DNA of 64,000 nt from Paraburkholderia aromaticivorans (GTDB lineage: Bacteria; Pseudomonadota; Gammaproteobacteria; Burkholderiales; Burkholderiaceae). Below are positions 33,349-43,028 of this stretch, piece after piece. The position numbers and the translations under genes were made by a program. A model generated the notes under the pieces. It ran no database searches and was not told the origin of the DNA. It was given only the letters and a program-made list of their open reading frames with translations. How positions within the stretch are numbered: the first letter of the stretch is position 1; each line of letters starts with the position of its first letter. Location: NCBI RefSeq assembly GCF_002278075.1, contig NZ_CP022990.1:2728001-2792000 (forward strand). The letters run 5' to 3'.

Positions 33349-34488
33349 ATGGCAAGCATTCGTTTGACGGACGTGCAGAAGTCGTATGGTGACCATGCGC
33401 CGGTGATCCGGCGCGTGAATCTGGAGATTGCGCAGCATGAGTTCTGCGTATTCCTGGGCCCATCGGGTTGCGGCAAGTCGACCCTGCTGAGAATGATCGC
33501 CGGACTCGAAGACCTGAGCGAAGGCGAGTTGCACATTGGCGGGCGCCTGATGAACGACGTGCCCGCCGCCGGCCGCGGTGTGGCGATGGTGTTCCAGAGC
33601 TACGCGCTCTTTCCGCACATGACCGTGTTCGACAACATGGCGTTCGGTCTGAAGCTCGCGAAACAGCCCAAGGATGTGATCGACAGCAAGGTGCGCGAAG
33701 CCGCCCGGATTCTGCAACTGGACGATTTTTTGCAGCGCTATCCGAAGGCGCTGTCGGGCGGGCAGCGGCAGCGCGTCGCGATCGGCCGCGCAATCGTGCG
33801 CGAGCCCGGCGTGTTCCTGTTCGACGAGCCGCTCTCGAATCTCGACGCCGCGCTGCGCGGCCAGACGCGGGTCGAAATCGCTCGTCTGCATCAGCGCTTT
33901 GCCAACGCGAGCGTGGTCTACGTCACTCACGATCAGGTCGAAGCCATGACGCTCGCCGACCGGATCGTACTGCTGCACGCCGGCGCGGATGCGGAGCGCT
34001 TCGGCAGCATCGCGCAAAGCGGCGCGCCGCTCGAGCTGTATCACCATCCGAAGTCGCGCTTCGTGGCGGGCTTCATCGGTTCGCCGCGGATGAATTTCAT
34101 CGACGCCGTGGTCGATTCGATCGAGCCGGGCAGCCTGACGGTCACGCTGGCTCAAAGCGGCGAGCGTTTGACCGCGCACGTGGATGGTCAACGTTTGCAG
34201 CGCGGTCAGCCGGTCACGCTCGGCGTGCGGCCGGAGCATCTGCGCCTCGACGGCGGCGGGCAGGTCGTGCAGTGCACGACGGTATTGTCGGAGCGGCTCG
34301 GCGAGCATAGCTATATTCACGCGGATCATGCCGCGGGCACGCTCATCGCCAAGGCGGCGGGTGATACGCCGATCGGCTCCGGCGAGCGTATCGCCATTCA
34401 CGTGCCGCCTTCCGCGTGCCACCTGTTCGACGCGGACGGGCTTGCCTTGCGGCGCAGCGCGTTCGAGCCCGAACGGGCCGCCGCTTGA
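33349..34488 (+). CDS. ABC transporter ATP-binding protein, MalK/UgpC family
   Basis: The 379-aa ATPase has Walker [10 protein letters not shown] (residues 37-45), signature [14 protein letters not shown], Walker [12 protein letters not shown] and switch His VTHDQVEAM, plus a C-terminal regulatory (TOBE/MalK) domain with LGVRPEHL. It energises the carbohydrate importer encoded by the next three genes. GAAGGGGGCAGC precedes the ATG. It is the first gene of the rightward galactan operon under LacI control. MalK-type ATPases usually take regulatory input from carbon catabolite systems; the helical domain here is intact. Confidence 0.94.
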   Translation: MASIRLTDVQKSYGDHAPVIRRVNLEIAQHEFCVFLGPSGCGKSTLLRMIAGLEDLSEGELHIGGRLMNDVPAAGRGVAMVFQSYALFPHMTVFDNMAFGLKLAKQPKDVIDSKVREAARILQLDDFLQRYPKALSGGQRQRVAIGRAIVREPGVFLFDEPLSNLDAALRGQTRVEIARLHQRFANASVVYVTHDQVEAMTLADRIVLLHAGADAERFGSIAQSGAPLELYHHPKSRFVAGFIGSPRMNFIDAVVDSIEPGSLTVTLAQSGERLTAHVDGQRLQRGQPVTLGVRPEHLRLDGGGQVVQCTTVLSERLGEHSYIHADHAAGTLIAKAAGDTPIGSGERIAIHVPPSACHLFDADGLALRRSAFEPERAAA

Positions 34489-34610
34489 GTTTTCGGGCGT
34501 GATCACTCCGGGCAACGACTGATTTCATCAAAGCCGAATTCCGCCACAGAGCGGGTTACATCGCCGGCGGCTGCTCGCTGCCGGCCAACAAGGTATCAAG
34601 GAGACACAAG

Positions 34611-35864
34611 ATGATTGCTCTTCGCCTTCGCCGTCTTGCACACGTGTCGATCGCAGCCGCGCTGGTCGCGGGCTCGCTCTGCTGTGCCGCAGCCGACGCC
34701 GCCACGCTCAACGTCAACGTATCGGCGCGCGGTAATCAGCGCTCCACATGGCAGGACGCGTTCGACAAGTTCAAGAAAGCCAATCCCGATGTCGATCTGA
34801 AGGTGACCTACATCACCGAGGAAGCGTACAAGGTGCAGATGAGCGGCTGGCTCGCCACCGATCCGCCCGACGTCGTCTCGTGGCACGACGGCGAGCGCAT
34901 GGCGTATTACGCGCAACGCGGCCTGCTCGAAGACCTGTCGCCGGATTGGAGCAGGAATGGCTGGTCGCAGCAGTATGCATCGGTGAAGGAGGCGTCGACG
35001 TATAAGGGCAAGCAGTACGCGGCGCCGCTCGGCTACGACGCCTACGGTTTCTTCTATCGCAAGGATCTGTTCGAGAAAGCCGGCATCAGGAGCGAGCCGA
35101 AAACGTGGGATGAATTTCTCGACGCCTGCAAGAAGCTGAAGGCAAGCGGCGTGGCGCCGATCGCCGTGGCCGCGCGCGACAGCTGGACGCTCGCCGCCTG
35201 GTTCGACTACCTGGATCTTCGCATCAACGGCAACGCATTCCACCAGCAATTGATGGCGGGCGACATTCCGTACACCGATGCGCGTGTGAAAAAGGTCTAC
35301 GCCGCGTGGAAAACGCTGATCGACGATCACTACTTCATCGATAACGCGCTCTCCTACGACCTCGATTCGATCGCGCCGTTTCTCGTGAACGGCAAGGCGT
35401 CGATGATGTTGATGGGCACGTTCTTCTCCGCGAGCATTCCGGCGAACCTCAAACCGCAAACCGGCTTCTTCCGCTTCCCGGTGATCGACGCCAATGTGCC
35501 GATGGCCGAAGACGGTCCGGTCAACGTGCTGCTGATTCCTGCGAAAGCGAAGAACAAGGCCGATGCACGCAAGCTGCTCGCTTTCATGGAACAGCCGCAG
35601 ATCAACGCCGATCTCGCGAAAGGTTGGGGCCAGCTGCCGTCGAACAGCCAGTCGGCCGAACCTGAAGACGCGATCTCCAAGGTCGGCTTCCAGACGCTTG
35701 CCAACACCAAGGGCGGCATCGCGCAGTTCTACGATCGCGACATGCAAAAGGAAATGGCCGACGAAGGCATGAAAGCGATGCAGCAGTTCTACAGCGATCC
35801 GTCGCAACTCGACGCCGTGCTCGTGCGTCTGGAAGCGACCCGCAAGCGCATTTACCAGAAGTAG
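34611..35864 (+). CDS. ABC transporter sugar-binding protein (family 1 extracellular solute-binding)
   Basis: The 417-aa protein has a Sec signal peptide (residues 1-30, cleavage near AADAA) and a mature part with the family 1 features: NVSARGNQRSTWQDAFDKFKKANPDVDLKVTYITEE, DPPDVVSWHDGERM, PLGYDAYGFFYRKDLFEKAGI, AWFDYLDLRINGN and the MLMGTFF strand. It captures an oligosaccharide in the periplasm; with GH42 and GH53 next to it, beta-1,4-galacto-oligosaccharides are the expected ligand. There is a 122-bp gap from the ATPase gene. AAGGAGACACAAG is a strong ribosome site. Confidence 0.93.
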   Translation: MIALRLRRLAHVSIAAALVAGSLCCAAADAATLNVNVSARGNQRSTWQDAFDKFKKANPDVDLKVTYITEEAYKVQMSGWLATDPPDVVSWHDGERMAYYAQRGLLEDLSPDWSRNGWSQQYASVKEASTYKGKQYAAPLGYDAYGFFYRKDLFEKAGIRSEPKTWDEFLDACKKLKASGVAPIAVAARDSWTLAAWFDYLDLRINGNAFHQQLMAGDIPYTDARVKKVYAAWKTLIDDHYFIDNALSYDLDSIAPFLVNGKASMMLMGTFFSASIPANLKPQTGFFRFPVIDANVPMAEDGPVNVLLIPAKAKNKADARKLLAFMEQPQINADLAKGWGQLPSNSQSAEPEDAISKVGFQTLANTKGGIAQFYDRDMQKEMADEGMKAMQQFYSDPSQLDAVLVRLEATRKRIYQK

Positions 35865-35948
35865 GAAGCCAGTCACGGAGCGCCGGCGGCATAGCAACGG
35901 CCGGCGCCCGTCTTCGATTCGCCTTCGCTTTTCGACGAGGCCCGATCC

Positions 35949-36854
35949 ATGTCTCATTCCGCAGCGCGCCGCTTACCCGCGGCTTCGCACCGTCGCGTCT
36001 CGACCACGCGCCGTCATCAGCACCGCGCCGCGCTTTTCTTCCTGTTGCCGGGCTGTGCGTTGTTTTGCCTGTGCGTGGTGTATCCGATCATCAGCAGCAT
36101 TTCGCTCAGTTTCTATCACTGGGACGGCATGACGCCGAAGACCTTCGCCGGTTTCGACAACTATGTCGAACTGTTCCATGCCGACACGTTTTATACGGCG
36201 CTCAAGAACAACCTCATCTGGCTTGCGCTGTTTCTGCTGGCGCCGCCGCTCGGCCTGCTGTTCGCGCTGTATCTGAACCAGCATATCCGTGGCATGCGCG
36301 TCGTGAAGTCGCTGTTCTTCGCGCCGTTCGTGCTCTCGGGTGTGGTGGTCGGACTCGTGTTCAGCTGGTTTTACGACCCCGGCTTCGGCTTGCTGCGCCT
36401 GATCGTCGGTCATGGCATTCCCGTGCTCGGCGACCCGCACACCGTGACGTTCGGCATCGTGTTCGCGGCGCTTTGGCCGCAAACGCCGTTCTGCATGGTG
36501 CTGTATCTCACGGGCCTGACCGGCATCAATCCGGAAGTGGTCGAGGCGGCGCGCATGGAAGGCGCGAGCGGCGTGAAGCTGTTGTGGCACGTGATTCTGC
36601 CGCAGCTGCGGCCCGCCACCTTCATGGCCGTGGTGCTGACGGTGATCGGCGCGCTGCGCAGCTTCGACCTGATCGCGGTGATGAGCGGCGGCGGTCCGTT
36701 CGACAGCTCCACCGTGCTCGCCTATTACATGTACGACCAGGCCATCAAGTACTACCGCGAAGGCTATTCCGCGGCGATTGCCGTCGTGCTGTTCGCCATC
36801 ATGCTCGTCTACATCGTGTTCCATTTGCGCCGCATGCTGCGCGAAGAACGCTGA
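35949..36854 (+). CDS. ABC transporter permease, MalF-like
   Basis: The 301-aa inner-membrane protein has six predicted helices: FFLLPGCALFCLCVVYPIISSISLSFYHWDG (helix 1), NNLIWLALFLLAPPLGLLFALYLN, and the EAA loop EAARMEGASGVKLLWHVILPQLRP that contacts the ATPase. It pairs with the MalG-like permease of the next gene. The start at 35949 is the first Met in the frame, about 85 bp after the binding protein; an RNA hairpin there is not evident. Imports the same saccharide as the binding protein. Confidence 0.92.
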   Translation: MSHSAARRLPAASHRRVSTTRRHQHRAALFFLLPGCALFCLCVVYPIISSISLSFYHWDGMTPKTFAGFDNYVELFHADTFYTALKNNLIWLALFLLAPPLGLLFALYLNQHIRGMRVVKSLFFAPFVLSGVVVGLVFSWFYDPGFGLLRLIVGHGIPVLGDPHTVTFGIVFAALWPQTPFCMVLYLTGLTGINPEVVEAARMEGASGVKLLWHVILPQLRPATFMAVVLTVIGALRSFDLIAVMSGGGPFDSSTVLAYYMYDQAIKYYREGYSAAIAVVLFAIMLVYIVFHLRRMLREER

Positions 36855-36873
36855 TCTTCAGGAGTCACGCGTC

Positions 36874-37725
36874 ATGTATCCGCTTCCCGTCGAACGCTGG
36901 AAACCGCTCAATCGCACGCTCTACAAAGCGTCGTTGCCCATCGCGCTGCTGATCTGGCTTCTGCCGATGCTGGCCGTGCTCGTCACGTCGATTCGCTCTT
37001 CGGACGAGCTTTCGCAAGGCGATTACTGGGGTTGGCCGAAACACTTCGCGCTGATCGAAAACTACGGCGCCGCGCTCACGCAAACGCCGATGCTGCATTA
37101 CTTCACCAACAGCGTGCTGATCACGGTGCCTTCGGTGATCGGCGCAGTCGCGCTGGCGTCGATGGCGGGCTTTGCGTTGGCGACATATCGGTTTCCTGGC
37201 AATACGGCGGTGCTGTTCGCGTTCGTCGCCGGCAATTTCGTGCCGATCCAGATCCTGATGATTCCAGTGCGCGACATGGCGCTGAAAGTCGGACTCTTCA
37301 ACAGCGTGTGGGCATTGGTGATTTTCCATGTGTCGTTTCAGACCGGCTTCTGCACGCTGTTTCTGCGCAATTTCATCAAGCAGCTGCCGTTCGAAATGAT
37401 CGAGGCCGCGCGCGTGGAAGGCGCGAGCGAGTGGACCATCTACCTGCGCATCGTGCTGCCGCTGATCCGGCCCGCGCTCGCCGCGCTCGGCATTCTGGTG
37501 TTCACGTTCGTGTGGAACGACTACTTCTGGGCGTTGTGTCTCACGCAAGGCGACGACGCCGCGCCGATCACGGTGGGCGTCGCGGCGCTCAAGGGGCAAT
37601 GGACGACCGCGTGGAACCTGGTCGCCGCGGGCTCGGTGCTGGCCGCATTGCCTTCCGTGCTGATGTTCTTCCTGATGCAGAAGCACTTCGTCGCCGGTCT
37701 GACCTTCGGTGCAAGCAAGGGCTGA
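36874..37725 (+). CDS. ABC transporter permease, MalG-like
   Basis: The 283-aa permease begins MYPLPVERWKPLNRTLYKASLPIALLIWLLPMLAVLVTSIRS and has the EAA loop IEAARVEGASEWTIYLRIVLPLIRPALA. Six helices are predicted, as in MalG. The start at 36874 follows TCAGGAGTCACGC; the upstream in-frame open stretch overlaps MalF and has no homology. It completes the importer of the galactan operon, 19 bp after malF-like and 37 bp before the GH42 gene. Confidence 0.92.
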   Translation: MYPLPVERWKPLNRTLYKASLPIALLIWLLPMLAVLVTSIRSSDELSQGDYWGWPKHFALIENYGAALTQTPMLHYFTNSVLITVPSVIGAVALASMAGFALATYRFPGNTAVLFAFVAGNFVPIQILMIPVRDMALKVGLFNSVWALVIFHVSFQTGFCTLFLRNFIKQLPFEMIEAARVEGASEWTIYLRIVLPLIRPALAALGILVFTFVWNDYFWALCLTQGDDAAPITVGVAALKGQWTTAWNLVAAGSVLAALPSVLMFFLMQKHFVAGLTFGASKG

Positions 37726-37762
37726 GCGCCCGTTCGACGTCATCTAACCACGAGACTTTCTC

Positions 37763-39727
37763 ATGCAACTTGGTGTCTGTTATTACCCGGAACAATGGCC
37801 GCGCACGATGTGGGCCGACGACGCGAAACGAATCGCCGAGCTCGGCATCACGCACGTGCGGATTGCTGAATTCGCGTGGAGCCGGATGGAGCCGCGCGCC
37901 GGCGAATTCGCGTGGGAATGGCTCGATGAAGCCGTCGAAACGCTGGCGGGCGCGGGCTTGAAACTGGTGCTCGGCACCCCGACCGCGTCGCCGCCGAAGT
38001 GGCTGATCGACGCGTATCCGGACGTGCTGCCGGTGCGCGCCGACGGCACGCGCTGGAATTTCGGTTCGCGCCGTCACTACGACATATCCAGCGAAACCTA
38101 TCGGCGCGAGTGCCTGCGGGTCGTCACGGCAATGGCGCAGCGCTACGGCCGGCATCCTTCCATCGTCGCGTGGCAGACCGATAACGAACTCGGCTGTCAC
38201 GATACCGTGCCCAGCTATTCGCCTGCGGCGCTCACCCGTTTTCAGACGTGGCTGCGCCGGCGCCACGAATCCGTCGAGGCGCTCAACGACGCGTGGGGCA
38301 ACGTGTTCTGGAGCATGGAGTATCCGTCGTTCGAGGCAATCGGCTTGCCCAATCTCACGCCCACCGACGCCAATCCGATTCATCTGCTCGACTTCCGCCG
38401 CTTCATGTCTGACGAGGTGGCGCAGTTTCATCGCGAGCAGATCGACGTGTTGCGCGAGCATGCGCCGACTGCGGACTTGCTGCACAACTTCATGGGCTTT
38501 TTCACGACCTTCGACCATTACCGCTTCGCCAAAGACAATGCGATCGACGTCGCCGCATGGGACAGCTATCCGATCGCGCGCACCGAATCGATCGCGCTGC
38601 CCGACGAACAGAAGGCGCGTTACGCGCGCACCGCGCATCCCGATGTCTCCGCATTCGATCACGACCGCTATCGCGCGATCGGCAGCGGGCGTTTCTGGGT
38701 GATGGAGCAGCAGGCCGGGCCGGTCAACTGGGCACCGTGGAATCCGGTGCCGGCCAAAGGCATGGTCCGTCTGTGGGCCTATGAAGCGTTCGCGCACGGC
38801 GCTGAACTGGTGTCGTATTTCCGCTGGCGTCAGTGCCCGTATGCGCAGGAGCAGATGCATTCCGGGCTTAATCTGCCGAACAACGAACTGTCGCCGGGCG
38901 GCCTCGAAGTGCAGCAGGCGGCGCGTGAGATCGCTGCCTGCGCCGCGTTGTCGGCACTCGGCGCGCCCGCGCGGGCAACGGTTGCGGTCGTCTTCGACTA
39001 CGAAACGCAATGGATGTTCGAGATTCAGCGTCACGGCAAGACCTTCGACTATCAGACGCTGGTGTTCGACTACTACGAATCGTTGCGCGAACTCGGGCTC
39101 GACGTGGATATCGTGTCGAGCCGCGTGGATCTATCGGCCTATGCGCTGGTGGTCGTGCCGAGCATCGCCGTGATCGACGACGCCCTCGTGAATCAGATCG
39201 AGCGGAGCGAAGCGCAATGGGTCTTCGGCCCGCGCAGCGGCTCGAAAACCGATAGCTTCGCGATTCCTTCCACGCTGCCGCCCGGCGCCTTGCAACGCGT
39301 TCTGCCGATGCAGGTGCTGGAGGTCGAAACGCTGCGACCCACGCTGGCGCCCGCGCTGTCGATCGACGGCGCGCGGGGTGTGGCAATCCATTGGCGCGAG
39401 CACGTGCGGGCCAACGGCGAGACGCATGTCGACGCGCAATTCGACGACACGTGGCCGGCGGTTCTCTCGCGCGGCAAGGTGCGCTATGTGGCGGGGTGGC
39501 TGTCGCATGCATTGCATCGCACGCTGTTGGAGCAGGCCGCGCGCGATGCCGGCATCGAAACGCAGCGCCTCGCGGAAGGCCTGCGCATCCGGCGGCGCGG
39601 CGATCTGACCTTTGCGTTCAATTTCGGCGCGCAGTCCGTGCACGTGCCGGCGCCGGCCGATGCGACGTTCGTGCTCGGCAATGCGCTGCTGAAAACCGGC
39701 GATGTCTGCGCATGGAAGGACGTCTGA
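37763..39727 (+). CDS. Beta-galactosidase, glycoside hydrolase family 42
   Basis: The 654-aa enzyme lacks a signal peptide and so acts on imported oligosaccharides in the cytoplasm. It has the GH42 TIM-barrel start QLGVCYYPEQWPRTMWADDA, the acid/base E142 in WQTDNELGCH and the nucleophile E315 in GRFWVMEQQAGPVNW, followed by the trimerisation and beta-sandwich domains. Length matches the GH42 family (650-700 aa). It cleaves terminal beta-galactose, releasing galactose from galactobiose or galactan fragments. It sits between the importer genes and the GH53 gene, so a complete extracellular-to-cytoplasmic galactan route is encoded. Confidence 0.95.
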   Translation: MQLGVCYYPEQWPRTMWADDAKRIAELGITHVRIAEFAWSRMEPRAGEFAWEWLDEAVETLAGAGLKLVLGTPTASPPKWLIDAYPDVLPVRADGTRWNFGSRRHYDISSETYRRECLRVVTAMAQRYGRHPSIVAWQTDNELGCHDTVPSYSPAALTRFQTWLRRRHESVEALNDAWGNVFWSMEYPSFEAIGLPNLTPTDANPIHLLDFRRFMSDEVAQFHREQIDVLREHAPTADLLHNFMGFFTTFDHYRFAKDNAIDVAAWDSYPIARTESIALPDEQKARYARTAHPDVSAFDHDRYRAIGSGRFWVMEQQAGPVNWAPWNPVPAKGMVRLWAYEAFAHGAELVSYFRWRQCPYAQEQMHSGLNLPNNELSPGGLEVQQAAREIAACAALSALGAPARATVAVVFDYETQWMFEIQRHGKTFDYQTLVFDYYESLRELGLDVDIVSSRVDLSAYALVVVPSIAVIDDALVNQIERSEAQWVFGPRSGSKTDSFAIPSTLPPGALQRVLPMQVLEVETLRPTLAPALSIDGARGVAIHWREHVRANGETHVDAQFDDTWPAVLSRGKVRYVAGWLSHALHRTLLEQAARDAGIETQRLAEGLRIRRRGDLTFAFNFGAQSVHVPAPADATFVLGNALLKTGDVCAWKDV

Positions 39728-39765
39728 ACCGACGGGCTGTTCGGCGCAATCGCATCCAGCAGTGT

Positions 39766-39830
39766 GTGTCATCGGAGGGTGACACTCAAGCGCTTCAACC
39801 TGGGACCAGGCGGCCTTCAAAAGAGCCGCC
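39766..39830 (+). repeat. Two hairpins between GH42 and GH53 genes
   Basis: GTGTCA/TGACAC (39766-39771 and 39780-39785) and GGCGGC/GCCGCC (39809-39814 and 39825-39830) are perfect inverted repeats in the 126-bp gap. They could protect the 3' end of the upstream message or lower GH53 expression; neither has a T-run, so termination is uncertain. Confidence 0.4.
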
Positions 39831-39853
39831 CATCAATAGATGGAGGATGACAG

Positions 39854-41014
39854 ATGAACAGAAGAGAAATGCTCGGCTGGCTCGCGTCCACGGCGATCGC
39901 GGCCGGCGTCGGCGCAACGGCCGGCGCGCCGGCGCTCGCGGCGCAGTTGCAGGCTTCAGGTCGTGGCGGTCGCTTGGCGAAAGGGGCCGACGTATCGACG
40001 CTGCTCGAACTGGAGGCGAACGGCGCGAAGTTCTATGAGCACGGCGTGCCGCACGACTGTCTGCTGCTGCTGAGAAAACACGGCGTGGATTCGATTCGTA
40101 TCAAGGTCTGGAACGATCCGGGCAACCCGAACTTTTTCCCGGCCGATCAGAGTCCCGCCGCCGGCTACAACAATGCCGAACATGTGCGCATACTCGCGCG
40201 CCGCGCGGCCGCGCTCGGCATGCGCGTGCTGATCGATTTCCATTACAGCGACTGGTGGGCCGATCCGGGCAAGCAGTATCCGCCGCACGCGTGGGCCGGC
40301 AAGGATATCGCGCAGACCTGCGCGTTGCTGTCGGAGTACACGTCGAATGTGCTGAACATGCTCAAGCGCGACGGCGTGCATCCGGAGTGGGTGCAAGTGG
40401 GCAACGAGATCACCGGCGGCATGCTGTGGCCGCTCGGCAAGTACGATCAGTGGGACAACCTCGCCCAATTGCTGAAAGCGGGACACGACGCGGTCAAATC
40501 CGTCGATGAACGCATCAAGGTCATGTTGCATCTCGACAGCGGCGGCAACAACGCGACGAGCCGCTGGTGGTTCGACAGCGCGACCCAGCGCGGCGTCACG
40601 TTCGATGTGATCGGCCTGTCCTATTACCCGCAGTGGCAAGGCTCGCTGAGCGATCTGCAGAACAACGCGAACGATCTCGCGACCCGCTACGACAAGGACG
40701 TGATGGTGGTCGAGACGGCCTATCCATGGACCACCAGCGACGGCGATTCCGAACCGAACGCGATGACCAACGTGGGGTCGGCGACTTATCCGCAGACGCC
40801 GGCGGGCCAGGCGCAGTTTCTCGGCGCGCTGACGGACATCGTCGAGGCGATACCGGACGGCCACGGCAAAGGCGTGTTCTGGTGGGAGCCGGAATGGATT
40901 CCGACGCCCAATGTCGGATGGAAGCTCGGCGCCGGCGATCAGTGGGACAACAACACCCTGTTCGATTTCCACGGCAACGCGCTGACGTCGCTGGATGCCT
41001 TTCGCAAGCGTTAG
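39854..41014 (+). CDS. Arabinogalactan endo-beta-1,4-galactanase, glycoside hydrolase family 53
   Basis: The 386-aa enzyme has a Tat-like signal peptide (MNRREMLGWLAS, then an Ala-rich core to about residue 30) and the GH53 TIM barrel. The catalytic acid/base is E185 in VQVGNEITGG and the nucleophile is E287 in VMVVETAYPW; GADVSTLLELEANGAKF and IRIKVWNDP are family landmarks. It cuts internal beta-1,4-galactosyl links in type I galactan, releasing galacto-oligosaccharides for the ABC importer. GGAGGATGACAG precedes the ATG. It is the last gene of the operon and converges with a small gene at 41038. Confidence 0.94.
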   Translation: MNRREMLGWLASTAIAAGVGATAGAPALAAQLQASGRGGRLAKGADVSTLLELEANGAKFYEHGVPHDCLLLLRKHGVDSIRIKVWNDPGNPNFFPADQSPAAGYNNAEHVRILARRAAALGMRVLIDFHYSDWWADPGKQYPPHAWAGKDIAQTCALLSEYTSNVLNMLKRDGVHPEWVQVGNEITGGMLWPLGKYDQWDNLAQLLKAGHDAVKSVDERIKVMLHLDSGGNNATSRWWFDSATQRGVTFDVIGLSYYPQWQGSLSDLQNNANDLATRYDKDVMVVETAYPWTTSDGDSEPNAMTNVGSATYPQTPAGQAQFLGALTDIVEAIPDGHGKGVFWWEPEWIPTPNVGWKLGAGDQWDNNTLFDFHGNALTSLDAFRKR

Positions 41015-41037
41015 CGGCTAATGGAACGCGGCGGGTG

Positions 41038-41364
41038 CTACTTCGCGGGTGCCTGCGCCTGACGGTTCACGCAGTCCGACGTAAACGCCATGCTGGCCTG
41101 ATCCGGCGTCATGTGCGGCGCGTCGGGACTGTAGATCTTTTCGATAACGGCGCTGACCGCTTGCCGGTCAGCCGCGTTCCTGTAGTACCTGGCTGCCTGG
41201 TCGAGCGCTTGCGCCTTGGTCTTTTTGTGCGCGCGCCACGATGCGACCTGCCCGGCGATATCGCCGATCGCAAAACATTGATCGCTGACGGTTTGTGCAA
41301 CGGCCTGAGCGGCCGTTTGCGCGAGGCACACCGCGAGCAGCGCGGTTACGGCTACGCGTTTCAT
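41038..41364 (-). CDS. Small exported hypothetical protein, 108 aa
   Basis: I do not recognise this protein. It starts with a clear Sec signal (MKRVAVTALLAVCLAQTAAQAVAQ, cleavage near residue 24). The mature 84 residues contain two Cys (QCFAIGDI and SDCVNRQAQA) that could form a disulphide, and a central helical region with AQALDQAARYYRNAADRQAVSAVIEK. There is no lipobox or membrane anchor, so it is probably periplasmic. It lies alone, converging with the GH53 gene; whether it is part of a larger transcript is not visible. Confidence 0.72.
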   Translation of the reverse strand: MKRVAVTALLAVCLAQTAAQAVAQTVSDQCFAIGDIAGQVASWRAHKKTKAQALDQAARYYRNAADRQAVSAVIEKIYSPDAPHMTPDQASMAFTSDCVNRQAQAPAK

Positions 41365-41493
41365 TCCTTGAATCCTGTGGTGAGATGAGCAACGTTGCGA
41401 AAGCGCTGGCATCCGCCACCGCGGCAACCGAACGGGTCAACAAGCGCGTAGTTTATCGGGAAGTGACACGCCGCGTTTTTTCACTCGACGCGC

Positions 41494-41525
41494 CAAAGAG
41501 AAAAGCCGCCCTGCGGGCGGTTTCA
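41494..41525 (-). terminator. Intrinsic terminator of the AAHS carrier gene
   Basis: On the minus strand the stem CCGCCC-GCA-GGGCGG (41520-41506) is followed by TTTTCTCTTT (41504-41495). It lies 70 bp after the carrier stop and is the best intrinsic terminator in the window. The plus-strand side also has an A-rich flank. Confidence 0.75.
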
Positions 41526-41593
41526 AAAAACCATCGGATCATCGGGCGCATCCGCGGCCGGCCGTGCCGCCGCAATGCCGGCACCCCGCAGGT

Positions 41594-42952
41594 TCAGTGC
41601 CCGAACGACTCCGCTTTTGAAGCGCCCGCGTTCGCCACATGCGGCCGCGCCGCCTGCTTGATCAGCAACGCCACGCACGAAATCAGACCGGCCACCGCGA
41701 CCATCGCGAAGATGCCCGCGAACGAGAAGTGGCGGCGCGTCAGTTCGGCCACGAGGAACGAGCCCGCAATCCCGCCGAAGCGCCCAATGCCGAGCATCCA
41801 CGCCACGCCCGTGCCACGGCCTTCGGTCGGGTAGAACGCGGCGGCGAGCGCCGGCATCGACGATTGCGCGGTATTCATCAGCACGCCGGCGACGAACACG
41901 ACGAATACCAGCGCGCCCACGTTGCCCACCGCCTGGCCGATGAAATACACGCTGACGGCCGTCAACGCGTAGCAGGCCGCGATGATGCGGTTCGCGTTGA
42001 AGCGGTCCATCAGCACGCCGCACAGCACGGCGCCCACGCCGCCGAGCGGGAACAGCGCGGAAATCAGCGTCGCGCGTTGCGGCGTGAGTCCGGCGTCCTT
42101 CAGCAGGATCGGCATCCAGTTGATCGACGCGTAGAAGATCACGAGGCCCATGAAATAGGTAATCCACAGCATTACCGAGCCGATGATGTACGAGCGCGAC
42201 AGCACCACGGCCGCGCCCTTGCCGCCGGTTTGCGGCGCGGTTTCGGTCATGATGAAGGTGCCGGCTTGCGCCGCTTCGCTCGAAATGCGCGAGAGCGCCG
42301 CGCGAATCCGTTCGACCGGCTGGCTGTTGGCCACCATGTAGCGAACCGACTCCGGCATCTTGATCATCAGCAGGATCATCAGCAGCAGCGGGGTGATGCC
42401 GCCGAGCAGCAGCACGCTGCGCCAGCCGAAATGCGGAATCATCCACGCGGCGAGAAACCCGCCGAACGCGGCGCCGAGCGGAAAGCCGCAGAACATCAGA
42501 TTGATCACGGTGGCGCGGCGACGATCCGGGCAGTACTCGCCCATCATCGTCACGGCGTTCGGCATGGCCGCGCCGAGGCCGACGCCGGTGATGAAGCGCA
42601 GCGTCGTCAACTGCCCGATGCCGTTCGAGAAGGCCGAGCCGAGACACGCCACGCCGAACAGCAACACCGAGCCGAGCAGCATCGAGCGTCGTCCGAGCCG
42701 GTCGGACAGCGGTCCCGAGCCGAGCGCGCCGCAGGCGAGGCCGAACAACGCGGCGCTCAGCACCGGCGCGAGCGCCGGCTTGGTAATGCCCCATTCGGCG
42801 ATCAGTGACGGCGCAATGAAGCCGATCGCGGCCGTGTCAAAACCGTCCAGCAGGACGATGATGAAGCACATGAAGAAGACCAGCCACTGGAACGGCGAAA
42901 AGGGATGTTCGTTGAGGAAGGTCTGAACGTTCACAGCGTTGCTGCGGCTCAT
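41594..42952 (-). CDS. MFS transporter, aromatic acid:H+ symporter (AAHS) family
   Basis: The 452-aa carrier has LLDGFDTAAIGFIAPSLIAEWGI in helix 1, the DGFD motif that is diagnostic for AAHS carriers such as PcaK and BenK, then GLACGALGSGPLSDRLGRRSMLL in loop 2-3 and GVGLGAAMPNAVTMMGEYCP. In PcaK the Asp residues of DGFD are needed for transport. Cargo is likely 4-hydroxybenzoate, protocatechuate or a related acid. Start at 42952 (MSRSNAV) is chosen because the frame upstream is nonsense. It follows the porin gene by 76 bp in the same direction, giving an outer-plus-inner membrane uptake pair. Confidence 0.92.
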   Translation of the reverse strand: MSRSNAVNVQTFLNEHPFSPFQWLVFFMCFIIVLLDGFDTAAIGFIAPSLIAEWGITKPALAPVLSAALFGLACGALGSGPLSDRLGRRSMLLGSVLLFGVACLGSAFSNGIGQLTTLRFITGVGLGAAMPNAVTMMGEYCPDRRRATVINLMFCGFPLGAAFGGFLAAWMIPHFGWRSVLLLGGITPLLLMILLMIKMPESVRYMVANSQPVERIRAALSRISSEAAQAGTFIMTETAPQTGGKGAAVVLSRSYIIGSVMLWITYFMGLVIFYASINWMPILLKDAGLTPQRATLISALFPLGGVGAVLCGVLMDRFNANRIIAACYALTAVSVYFIGQAVGNVGALVFVVFVAGVLMNTAQSSMPALAAAFYPTEGRGTGVAWMLGIGRFGGIAGSFLVAELTRRHFSFAGIFAMVAVAGLISCVALLIKQAARPHVANAGASKAESFGH

Positions 42953-42980
42953 GATGTGTCTCCTGACTGCGGAATACGGA

Positions 42981-43010
42981 AAGGCCCGCCGTAACGAGCC
43001 TTCCTCTTTT
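42981..43010 (+). terminator. Hairpin with T-tract between porin and carrier genes
   Basis: AAGGC (42981-42985) and GCCTT (42998-43002) flank a GC-rich loop, followed by CCTCTTTTTT on the plus strand. Its strongest T-run serves plus-strand transcription, although both neighbouring genes are on the minus strand; it may partly end the porin message. Confidence 0.35.
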
Positions 43011-43028
43011 TTACTGTCGCGCGCCGTT

